Positions 24,092-31,660 of a DNA stretch of 39,944 bases are shown here, piece by piece. The stretch spans positions 1-39,944 of the forward strand of contig CANMKK010000038.1 of assembly GCA_947498455.1 (NCBI GenBank). The letters run 5' to 3'. Under the pieces are notes generated by a model. That model saw only the letters and a list, made by a program, of their open reading frames with translations. It ran no database searches and was not told the origin of the DNA. Both the position numbers and the translations under genes were made by a program. Source of the stretch: an uncultured Aquimarina sp. (GTDB lineage Bacteria; Bacteroidota; Bacteroidia; Flavobacteriales; Flavobacteriaceae). Every line of letters begins with the position of its first letter. Within the stretch, counting starts at the first letter, position 1.

Positions 24092-25693
24092 TTAATTTTT
24101 CGAAGCTCGTATAGCATCAAAATACCTGCCCAGCTGTTTCTTAACCACAGGGAATAAGAAAAATAACCCTACCATATTAGGAAACACCATTGCAAAGATC
24201 ATTGCGTCTGAGAAAGCCCAAATAGATCCCATACTAGCAGCTGCTCCAATAACCACAAAAGACAAGAATAATAGTTTATATACTAAATCTGCTTTTTTAC
24301 CTCTTCCGAATAAGAATTTCCAGGATTGCAATCCATAATAGGACCAAGAAATCATAGTTGACACTGCAAATAACACCACTGCAATTGTTAAGAAAATATT
24401 AGAATATGGAATAAATTTACCAAATGCCTGAGCAGTAATTCCAGCTCCTTCATACGAAACACCATCTATTAAGACAGCGCCACTTCCATCTCCACCGTAT
24501 GTAAATGCCCCTCCAGAATTAAAAATTATAATAACTAATGCAGTCATTGTACAAATTACAACTGTATCAATAAAAGGCTCTAGTAATGCAACCAATCCTT
24601 CTGATGCAGAATACTTTGTTTTTACTGCTGAATGGGCAATCGATGCAGAACCTGCTCCGGCTTCATTAGAAAAAGCAGCTCTCTTAAACCCTATCAATAA
24701 TACTCCTATAATACTTCCAACTCCGAATGCCTTAGGATTAAATGCTTCTGATATGATCAACCCAATCGCATCATCTATAAAAGAAAAATTACTTAATATA
24801 ATATATAAACAAGCTATAATATATAATACCGCCATAAAAGGAACTACTTTTTCTGTTACAGAAGCAATACGTTTAATTCCACCAATAATTATAATTCCTA
24901 CAAGGATAGCTAGTATGATACCAATAACTGTTCCTGCACCAGTACTTTCCAATCCCATCAATTCCTTTAAAACAATTGTTGCCTGATTTGATTGTGCTGC
25001 ATTTCCTCCTCCAAAAGATCCTCCTATACAGAATATTGCGAATAGAACTGCTGTAATTTTACCGAGTACACCAAAGCCTTTCTCTTTAAGTCCTTTACTT
25101 AGGTAATACATTGGCCCACCATATATAGTACCATCTTCTCCCACATCTCTATATTGAACTCCTAAAGTACATTCTACAAATTTGGTAGACATTCCCAATA
25201 ACCCACAAACAATCATCCAGAAAGTAGCTCCAGGGCCTCCGAGTGCAATTGCCAAAGCAACACCTGCGATATTCCCATTACCTACTGTTCCAGAAACTGC
25301 AGTTGCCAATGCTTGAAAATGACTTACTTCTCCTTCCTTACTTTCGTCTCTAATCGTATCTGGGATATCTCCATCTACAGCAGCATCAGGATCCCCTAAA
25401 CTATGCTCTTCTACATCATCATATTTCCCTCTCACAACGTTAATAGCTTTACCAAAATATCGAATATTCGGAAAACCAAAATAAACAGTAAAGAATAAAG
25501 CACTTAATACTAATAATATAATTACAAATGGCGCTCCATTATATACTTCAAAGAAGATAACGTTTGAGAAAAAATCGGAAATTGGCTTAAAAGCTTCATC
25601 TATTTTTTGATCGAGTCCTTTATCGGTGGTTTCTTGTGCAAATGTTAAAAGTGGAATTATAAGTGCTAAAATTGAAAGAAGAAATCTCTTCAT
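24092..25693 (-). CDS. Alanine or glycine:cation symporter (AGCS family)
   Basis: 533 residues. The family imports alanine or glycine with sodium across the inner membrane. About ten transmembrane helices can be seen, plus the family signature near residues 130-155 (QALATAVSGTVGNGNIAGVA) and the conserved RAAFSNEAGAGSASIAHSA loop. The N-terminus looks like a cleavable or leading signal segment (LLSILALIIPLLTFAQ), common in Bacteroidota members, followed by an insertion rich in acidic residues near 95-120. Substrate specificity between alanine and glycine cannot be told. It is 95 bp downstream of the potassium channel gene. Confidence 0.93.
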   Translation of the reverse strand: MKRFLLSILALIIPLLTFAQETTDKGLDQKIDEAFKPISDFFSNVIFFEVYNGAPFVIILLVLSALFFTVYFGFPNIRYFGKAINVVRGKYDDVEEHSLGDPDAAVDGDIPDTIRDESKEGEVSHFQALATAVSGTVGNGNIAGVALAIALGGPGATFWMIVCGLLGMSTKFVECTLGVQYRDVGEDGTIYGGPMYYLSKGLKEKGFGVLGKITAVLFAIFCIGGSFGGGNAAQSNQATIVLKELMGLESTGAGTVIGIILAILVGIIIIGGIKRIASVTEKVVPFMAVLYIIACLYIILSNFSFIDDAIGLIISEAFNPKAFGVGSIIGVLLIGFKRAAFSNEAGAGSASIAHSAVKTKYSASEGLVALLEPFIDTVVICTMTALVIIIFNSGGAFTYGGDGSGAVLIDGVSYEGAGITAQAFGKFIPYSNIFLTIAVVLFAVSTMISWSYYGLQSWKFLFGRGKKADLVYKLLFLSFVVIGAAASMGSIWAFSDAMIFAMVFPNMVGLFFLFPVVKKQLGRYFDAIRASKN

Positions 25694-25788
25694 GATTTGT
25701 GAATTAATTAAATTTAGTTGTTTTAAGTAGAGAGCAAGATGGTAAAAAAAACCATTGTTTACAATTTTTTAATCGTTAAATCTTTTGA

Positions 25789-26802
25789 TTACGGATATAT
25801 GTCGAATTCCTTATTTAGAAGATTTACTTGTTCTGGCCTTCCTAATATAACTATTTTAGAACCTGGTTTCAGTAAAGTATCTGCTTCAGGATTTACAACA
25901 TACTCACCCTGAGGTGATTTATACCCTATAATTGTGCACCCCGTTCTTGATCGCATTTCTATTGTACGAATGGTTCTTTCTTTTTGATCATCAAACATAT
26001 CTTCAAAAGATACTTCTTCTATATTTATAGATTTTTTACCTACAATGGAAAGGTTATCCAAGAACTCTATCAAATCTGGCACTACTACCAATGAAGCCAT
26101 ATGGTCTCCTCCTATTCTATCTGGCATAATTACATTATCTGCCCCTGCTAGTCTAATTTTTTTGTAAGATGCATCCTGAGATGCTCTACTTATAATTTTC
26201 AGCCCTTTATTAATCTGCCTGGCTGATAATACAATAAATAAGTTATCAGCATCTTCAGGCAAGGTACATATTAAGCATGAAGCGTTTTTTATACCTGCTT
26301 CTATTAGTGCTTCATCTTCAGTAGCATTTCCTTCTAGAAAGAAAAGTTTATCACTTTGGTATTTTTCAATAACACTTTTATCATTTTCTATAATGATAAA
26401 AGGCTTATCATAGGCCAATAATTTATCAGCTGCTTGTTTTCCATTACGTCCATAACCGACAATTATGATATGATTCTCAAGTTTATGTATCATCTTTTGT
26501 AGTTTTCGATATTGTACTCTATGAGGGTCACTTTTACTCACTATATATTCTGTAACTACCGAAACGGCATAGGCAAATACAACAACACTGGTTGCTATTA
26601 AAAAGACAGTAAACAACTTTGCTGCAGCATCTAATGGAGCTACTTCTCCAAAGCCGACAGTAGACATTGTAATAACGGTCATATATAAAGCATCTACCCA
26701 AGAATAATTCGAAAAAAAACGAAATCCTACTACACCAACTACTACCACTATTAATAGCAGGGTTAAAGCTAAGTATATTCTAGATGCAAACCATTTTGTC
26801 AT
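25789..26802 (-). CDS. Potassium channel with RCK (TrkA-N/TrkA-C) domains
   Basis: 337 residues. Two transmembrane helices (about 9-30 and 62-85) flank a pore loop with selectivity filter TVGFGE (48-53), so this is a two-helix K+ channel subunit that should form a tetramer. An RCK domain follows: Rossmann motif GYGRNG (116-121), acidic strand end IIENDK, then the TrkA-C part ending in PGSKIVILGRPEQV near the C-terminus. The organisation is that of MthK-type channels gated by ligand at the RCK ring. It lies 3 bp after the PspC gene in the DUF2851-PspC-channel operon. Confidence 0.93.
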   Translation of the reverse strand: MTKWFASRIYLALTLLLIVVVVGVVGFRFFSNYSWVDALYMTVITMSTVGFGEVAPLDAAAKLFTVFLIATSVVVFAYAVSVVTEYIVSKSDPHRVQYRKLQKMIHKLENHIIIVGYGRNGKQAADKLLAYDKPFIIIENDKSVIEKYQSDKLFFLEGNATEDEALIEAGIKNASCLICTLPEDADNLFIVLSARQINKGLKIISRASQDASYKKIRLAGADNVIMPDRIGGDHMASLVVVPDLIEFLDNLSIVGKKSINIEEVSFEDMFDDQKERTIRTIEMRSRTGCTIIGYKSPQGEYVVNPEADTLLKPGSKIVILGRPEQVNLLNKEFDIYP

Positions 26803-26805
26803 ACC

Positions 26806-27027
26806 TTATAGATCAAACACAGAAGTTCTTTTTGTATAAACTAAGTCTTTTAATTTAAGCCAAAAAGCTAACGTCAAATACACCACAAAACCTAATCCTA
26901 CAGTAGCAAAAGTCGCATATATAAAAAACAAACGTACATTCTTTGCTCTCATTCCCAATCTATCTGCAAATCTACTGGAAACATAAAATCCATTTCTTTC
27001 TAAAAAAAGTCGCAAATTATATAACAT
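26806..27027 (-). CDS. Small PspC-domain membrane protein
   Basis: 73 residues. The sequence NGFYVSSRFADRLGMRAKNVRLFFIYATFATVGLGFVVYLTLAFWLK has the PspC pattern: a short helical lead with conserved R/G residues, then one long hydrophobic helix with a central Gly-rich break (about 31-57). PspC domains are linked with envelope stress in other bacteria; no psp partner genes are here. It is 17 bp after the DUF2851 gene and 3 bp before the channel gene, so the three are probably co-transcribed. Confidence 0.8.
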   Translation of the reverse strand: MLYNLRLFLERNGFYVSSRFADRLGMRAKNVRLFFIYATFATVGLGFVVYLTLAFWLKLKDLVYTKRTSVFDL

Positions 27028-27044
27028 AACGCAAAATAAATATA

Positions 27045-28337
27045 TTATCCCAAACTAGGTTCTTGATTTAATAAATAATTACCTATTTCGCAATTAAGGC
27101 ATGCTTTTTTATCACAATACTGATTTTTTAGCTGAATCATTGCTTGAGAATGAACGCCATCTTCTATTTCCACACCCAATTGAGCAAATTTATCTATTAT
27201 AGTATTCTTTTCTGCAGGCATCTGAGACATTAGGCTTAAGGTTTTTTCTTCTGGGTCTTCTCCCCTACTTTTAGCATACAAAAATTTTACAGGTATCACT
27301 GTATTTATTAATATCAGATGAATAAAAGATTTGGTCAACCTTTTCTTTCTGAAGGAAGATTGCTTATTAAAGGTATAATGATTCTCCCAAAAATCACTTG
27401 TAGCGATATCGAGTAATTTATAAAAGTCCTCTATTTCGCTTGTTTCTATTACTGCATTAAAAAGTCGCTTATTTTTGTAATATAGATTTGCCAGTTGTGA
27501 CAATCTTATTGTTGGAAAATTAGGTGGACGTAATCTGAAAAATTGAAAAGGTAATACTCCTTGATTTTCGAGTTTAAATTTATTTTTTAAATATACATAT
27601 TCTCTATACAATTCTCTTTCATAGCTACTTTCTCCATTAGGTCTTAACAAATCAGCCTGACCAAAAAATAACGCCTCTAGTTCATTTAGATTATTGCTAC
27701 ATTTTCTAACGACAGAAAAATCTATAGAAGCAGCCAAACTTAAGAAAGGTTCATTATTTACATTTAACCCAAAATTTTTAGCTAACATTTTAAACAATAC
27801 AGCTTCCCAATCATTAGATGAATTCTCTAATAACTCTTTAATAACTAATGACTTTTGTTCCAATCGCTCTAGATAAAGTCGCTCTTGCCAGTGAGAAATT
27901 GTAAATGTAGATACATCTGGCAATTCATATTCGCACTGAACCCACTTTTTTGGGTTACTCATAAAAAGTTTTTCATAGGTATTAACCAAATTCTTATCTA
28001 CATATTTTTGAAGCTCTAAGGAGGGGATCCTAGTATTATCTTTCCTAAATATTTCTATATCGTCTTCCCAAACAACGTGTAGTATAACATTATCATATAT
28101 AGGATCTACCTCATGATGATGTACATACCAATCACTAGATTTTACGTGAATCTCAATATTACCCGCCCACCTTTGATCAGCTATTATTAATTGAGCATTA
28201 AAAAAATCAGGTCCCGGATTTGTTTGATTATGATCTCCCACTCGCTTTAAGATAACTTCTTCATTATTTGTAGTAGTCAGGTTGGAAAACGTAAATTTTT
28301 TATGCTTCCAGAGATAATGTAGAAAATCTTCATTCAT
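27045..28337 (-). CDS. DUF2851 family protein
   Basis: 430 residues from ATG 28337. The sequence MNEDFLHYLWKHKKF, GDHNQTNPGPDFFNAQLIIADQRWAGNIEIHVKSSDWYVHHH and DNVILHVVWEDD matches the DUF2851 family of Bacteroidota. The N-terminal part (E, D-x-E, H-x-K pattern in NPGPDF and GNIEIHVKSSDW) resembles the PD-(D/E)xK nuclease fold, so a nuclease-like role is possible but unproven. A C-terminal Cys-rich segment (CDKKACLNCEIG) could bind metal. The frame extends 18 codons further upstream, but MNEDFL is the usual start. First gene of the operon with PspC and the K+ channel. Confidence 0.88.
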   Translation of the reverse strand: MNEDFLHYLWKHKKFTFSNLTTTNNEEVILKRVGDHNQTNPGPDFFNAQLIIADQRWAGNIEIHVKSSDWYVHHHEVDPIYDNVILHVVWEDDIEIFRKDNTRIPSLELQKYVDKNLVNTYEKLFMSNPKKWVQCEYELPDVSTFTISHWQERLYLERLEQKSLVIKELLENSSNDWEAVLFKMLAKNFGLNVNNEPFLSLAASIDFSVVRKCSNNLNELEALFFGQADLLRPNGESSYERELYREYVYLKNKFKLENQGVLPFQFFRLRPPNFPTIRLSQLANLYYKNKRLFNAVIETSEIEDFYKLLDIATSDFWENHYTFNKQSSFRKKRLTKSFIHLILINTVIPVKFLYAKSRGEDPEEKTLSLMSQMPAEKNTIIDKFAQLGVEIEDGVHSQAMIQLKNQYCDKKACLNCEIGNYLLNQEPSLG

Positions 28338-28486
28338 ATAATATAGAACAGTTATTAATAAATCTAGATAAGCAATATCGCCACAAGACAATATAGAATC
28401 ATATCTATTGATATTATGAAAGTAATAAAATTATTATAATCTTGTAATTTTAGCCACACTGTATTGACAAAATCATAAAAAATTTC

Positions 28487-29341
28487 ATGCGAAATCTTCT
28501 AAAATCATTTTTCATATCCATATTTCCTTTAATTGGGTTATATGTTACCATTACAAATTGCCTCTATCTTTTTCAGGAAAGTTTTGAATTTCGTTATTTA
28601 GGAACATTCGTATCATCCAGCACTATTGTATTTTTCTTTTTAATTCTCTTTATTAAACCAATAGCTCGCACAGAAGCTATTCCAAAAATCTATACTTCTC
28701 TGATTTTCTTAGGTTTTTTGACTAGCATCATTTCTGAAGGGGTACTTTATCAAGATATTTCGAACCTATTACCTGTTACAATCTTATTTCTGGGATGGAT
28801 TATATATCTCAAGTGGTACTCAGTTTTTGAAAAAAGACAAAATAATAATCAAATTAAAATAGATAATTTATTGCCTCATCTCGAATTTGAAAATATTAAT
28901 AAAGAAAAGATCAATACTTCTTCTTTTATAGGGAATCCAGCTATTTATATCTTTTACAGAGGAAATTGGTGTCCTCTCTGTATGGCTCAAATTAAGGAAA
29001 TAGCAGAGCAATACAAAGGACTTAAACAAAGAGGTGTATCTATTATTTTTATAAGTCCGCAACCTCATGGATATACTAAAAAATTAGCAAAGAAATTTTC
29101 TTTAGACTTTACCTTTTTAAAAGATGTAGATAATAAAGTTGCTAGAAAATTAAATATCATTTCAGAAAATGGCATCCCATTTGGTTTTCAGGCCTTAGGG
29201 TATAATAGTGACACAGTTATGCCAACAGTTATTATTACTGACAAAAACGGGAAAATTGTTTTTGCAGATCAAACTGATAATTACAGGGTTCGCCCAGAAC
29301 CTGAAACGTTTATACAAGTTTTAAACAGTGCAACAAACTAA
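28487..29341 (+). CDS. Membrane-anchored peroxiredoxin/thioredoxin-fold protein
   Basis: 284 residues. About four hydrophobic helices occupy residues 7-110, followed by an AhpC/TSA-type thioredoxin fold (127-280). The active-site segment is FYRGNWCPLCMAQIKEI, with Cys162 and Cys165 as a CPLC pair, followed by QYKGLKQRGVSIIFISPQP and the cis-Pro equivalent VMPTVIITDKNG. The pattern suits a peroxiredoxin or thiol oxidoreductase tethered at the membrane; the side on which the domain lies cannot be told. It is isolated and divergent from the DUF2851 gene. Confidence 0.82.
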   Translation: MRNLLKSFFISIFPLIGLYVTITNCLYLFQESFEFRYLGTFVSSSTIVFFFLILFIKPIARTEAIPKIYTSLIFLGFLTSIISEGVLYQDISNLLPVTILFLGWIIYLKWYSVFEKRQNNNQIKIDNLLPHLEFENINKEKINTSSFIGNPAIYIFYRGNWCPLCMAQIKEIAEQYKGLKQRGVSIIFISPQPHGYTKKLAKKFSLDFTFLKDVDNKVARKLNIISENGIPFGFQALGYNSDTVMPTVIITDKNGKIVFADQTDNYRVRPEPETFIQVLNSATN

Positions 29342-29476
29342 TACGATTTCCGAAATATATTAACTAAAGATTGATGAGTTGCTAGAATAAAGAAACAATA
29401 TACTATGAATGTTTACAAAGTATGTTGTTTATTTATAAATCGACTATTATTAAAATAAAATCAGCTAGTTATTTTA

Positions 29477-29551
29477 TTGTCTGGTCGAGTGCAGTCGAGA
29501 CCCATTGATTCGGCAGAAAAAACAACCTCTCGACTGCGCTCGAGGAGACAA
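29477..29551. repeat. Inverted repeat with GC-rich arms
   Basis: Arms of 24 positions: TTGTCT + GG + TCGAGTGCAGTCGAGA on the left, and TCTCGACTGCGCTCGA + GG + AGACAA on the right, separated by 27 nt. The 16-bp cores differ at one position and the GG/GG step is unpaired. Base composition is far above the AT-rich surroundings, which suggests a mobile REP-like unit. Confidence 0.75.
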
Positions 29552-29987
29552 CAAAAATTAAAATAAACAGACAGCTTGTAATCAAATACTTAACAATCAA
29601 ACTCAGGTTTATAGAACCAAATAAGATAATGTCTCAAAAAAGACAAACCCTCATTAACCACGCTATATATCTTACCTGCTTTTGGTATGTTAATTTTTAA
29701 CAAATGGTAATTATAGAGCTTTCGTAGAATTGCGATTATAATAACACTACATTTTTCTTTGTCAATCTATAGATTTTCTACTATCCTTTTAAAACAAGAA
29801 AGAAATTCCCTTTTAAACATAGATTTTTGACACACAGCAAATACCTATAAATCAACACTATAACTCACAATATTTCGTTAAAGTTATAATAAAAAAACAA
29901 AAACAATACTATTTTTATGTCATTACCGTTATTTACTATGTATTCCCCTACAAAAGGTATATCGAAAAGTATTACAGGATAAAATTT

Positions 29988-30001
29988 ATGTACTAGTACA
30001 T
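29988..30001. repeat. 14-bp perfect palindrome
   Basis: ATGTACTAGTACAT is its own reverse complement and lies 39 bp before the first structured element. It could be a dimeric operator; no binding protein is known. Confidence 0.5.
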
Positions 30002-30040
30002 GTTAATATTTGTCATGAAATACCAAAAAAATAAAAGTTT

Positions 30041-30115
30041 AAATCCTAAGCTTAGTTGAGTTTGTGTTAGGTTATAGATGGTTGTCATTTTTATGATGAC
30101 CATCTTTATTTTTCA
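30041..30115 (+). ncRNA. Structured element copy A: 31-nt box, 12-bp hairpin, T-rich tail
   Basis: The 31-nt box (30041-30071) starts AAATCCTAAGC and ends GTTTGTGTTAGG; CCTAA near its start can pair with TTAGG at its end. After 5 nt a 28-nt hairpin follows (30077-30104): 12 bp including two G-T wobbles, with a TTTT loop and a T-rich tail. A box-identical copy B lies 402 bp downstream with a covarying hairpin. It could be the 3' end of a small RNA or a terminator with a conserved upstream motif. Confidence 0.6.
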
Positions 30116-30204
30116 CACTTCCCTATTTATACCATTTGTCATTTGAATTTACCGCAATCTGAATTGAATTATTTTTCGTTCAAGTAAAAAAAGAAAACTC
30201 AGGG

Positions 30205-30435
30205 ATGGCAACATCTATCGATTTGTTTTATTTTGAGCATAAACCAAAAAGAATGAATTTTGGTGATCTATTTCTAGTCAGAAATAATATCTCCGTCACA
30301 AGTAGTAGTTCCAAGTCAAATAATGAGGGAAAAACCATCATTATTTTTAAAAAATGTACTATTGGTAACATGTATGTATTAATGGTAATCATTATCAGGA
30401 TTTCATTTCCGTATTTTGTTATATACAAAATATAG
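30205..30435 (+). CDS. Possible small ORF, unrecognised
   Basis: 76 codons with an A-rich stretch (AAAAAAAGAAAA) just before the ATG, as is usual for Bacteroidota starts. The product begins MATSIDLFYFEHKPKR and ends in a hydrophobic segment (MYVLMVIIIRISFPYF). It resembles no family I know and an equally long frame runs on the other strand. It stops 7 bp before structured element copy B, so it may be a host transcript for that element. Coding status is doubtful. Confidence 0.22.
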   Translation: MATSIDLFYFEHKPKRMNFGDLFLVRNNISVTSSSSKSNNEGKTIIIFKKCTIGNMYVLMVIIIRISFPYFVIYKI

Positions 30436-30442
30436 AGATAAA

Positions 30443-30515
30443 AAATCCTAAGCTTAGTTGAGTTTGTGTTAGGACTTTAAGTGGCTATCGCTTCTATGAT
30501 AGCCACTTTCTTTAT
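30443..30515 (+). ncRNA. Structured element copy B: 31-nt box, 10-bp hairpin, T-rich tail
   Basis: The box (30443-30473) is identical to copy A over 31 nt. After 6 nt a 28-nt hairpin follows (30480-30507): perfect AGTGGCTATC / GATAGCCACT stem, 8-nt loop, then TTCTTTATAT. Against copy A, three pairs changed on both sides (G-C to A-T, A-T to G-C, T-A to C-G) and three changed on one side without loss of pairing. It lies downstream of the convergent AraC-family gene's stop and may also terminate that gene. Confidence 0.6.
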
Positions 30516-30524
30516 ATCCTATTG

Positions 30525-31505
30525 TTATTGATTGATATCGGGATAGATATCAAATTTATTAAAAAAAGCTTTTCTGAATTTAGAAGAATTAGAATAGTTT
30601 AGGGTATTCATTACTTCTTTAATCGGCAGTCTTTGTTTAAAAATCATATTATACGAACTTTCCAGTTTTTTGTTATTAAAAAACTCTAAAGGTGTCTGAT
30701 TATGTATTTCCTTAAAAATATTGAAAAAATTTGTACGGCTCATATGAGCCATTGTAGATAATTTATCTATTCCTATAAACGGTTCATTAAGGTTCTTTTT
30801 TAGATAGTCACTAACCCTATAAATATTGCCTACTTGCATAGAATTAATATTAAAAGGACTACTCGCTGATTCTCCTTTCAACACATCACGCCAAAATGTT
30901 TCTAATAAACGAATTCCTCTTGCTATATAATATAAATAATTTTCGACCTTACAAATATCGGGAGTCACAATTTGATCAAAAAGAATAGACTGTTTATAAG
31001 ATAAATAAAACTTATCAATAAAGCTATTCGAATGTTTAATATAGGTATCAACCGTATCCGCCATAGCCATGCTTTTCTTAAAAAAATGCTTTGTATAAGA
31101 ACTCTTCAGAACAATCATAGTCGATTTCACTTCTGCTCCTTTAGTAATGGTTACAACCTCTCCATTCTGAGCATTCATACATCTCATATTACCAAGAGAA
31201 TAACTATCTGAATACTTACTAATTATCTTATCATCAACTATCCGATGATCCAAAGCATATTTCCTAAAATGCAAAATGATATCTTTTTCTTTGATGGGAT
31301 TTCTTGTATACCTTATATCAGTATGTGCTCTATAATTATTTATTAAAAGAAAAACTTCTGGAGATATCTTATAGTAACTGAGATATCCTTCTCCAATCTC
31401 TGGAGGAAAGTTAATTCTATCACCAGTTCCGTTAGGATCCAATTGAGATCTAAAATATCTTCTTAGCTCATCAATATCTAAAAAATCAAATGAGTATTCT
31501 TGCAT
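30525..31505 (-). CDS. AraC-family transcriptional regulator
   Basis: 326 residues. The C-terminal 100 residues form the double helix-turn-helix AraC domain: LNEPFIGIDKLSTMAHMSRTNFFNIFKEIHNQTPLEFF near 238-275, then LPIKEVMNTLNYSNSSKFRKAFFNKFDIYPDI at 294-325. The N-terminal 220 residues look like a sensory beta-rich domain without a recognised signature. It is convergent with the duplicated structured elements and not in an operon, so its targets cannot be inferred beyond that neighbourhood. Confidence 0.88.
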   Translation of the reverse strand: MQEYSFDFLDIDELRRYFRSQLDPNGTGDRINFPPEIGEGYLSYYKISPEVFLLINNYRAHTDIRYTRNPIKEKDIILHFRKYALDHRIVDDKIISKYSDSYSLGNMRCMNAQNGEVVTITKGAEVKSTMIVLKSSYTKHFFKKSMAMADTVDTYIKHSNSFIDKFYLSYKQSILFDQIVTPDICKVENYLYYIARGIRLLETFWRDVLKGESASSPFNINSMQVGNIYRVSDYLKKNLNEPFIGIDKLSTMAHMSRTNFFNIFKEIHNQTPLEFFNNKKLESSYNMIFKQRLPIKEVMNTLNYSNSSKFRKAFFNKFDIYPDINQ

Positions 31506-31660
31506 ATTCCCTTAGTTATAACTGAATCGATTTTTAACAAATTTTCCCAATTTTTGCTAAAAAATTTATGATCCGTATATTCAAAAATTACAATAATATA
31601 TAATAACTATATTAATTATCGACATCAATATAGAAAACAATATATTATAAATATAAAAAT

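Larger units (their letters stand above)
29342..30204. other. Gene-poor region with repeats
   Basis: 863 bp without a clear gene. It contains an imperfect inverted repeat (29477-29551), a possible 21-codon ORF with an A-rich upstream region (29917-29982, not called as a gene), a 14-bp palindrome (29988-30001) and the first copy of the duplicated structured element (30041-30104). Confidence 0.7.

Noticed and set aside
25725..25775. Terminator between the K+ channel and symporter genes
   Set aside because: The only stems are about 5 bp and A-T rich (ATTGT/ACAAT and ATGGT/ACCAT), too weak to call with confidence.
30228..30428. 66-codon frame on the minus strand
   Set aside because: No family resemblance, and it lies antisense to another doubtful frame in AT-rich DNA.
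30041..30473. Integron-like attC sites flanking a cassette ORF
   Set aside because: GTTAGGT in copy A resembles an attC core, but copy B reads GTTAGGA, the matching inverse core is missing, and the following hairpins look like RNA structures. No integrase of integron type is present.
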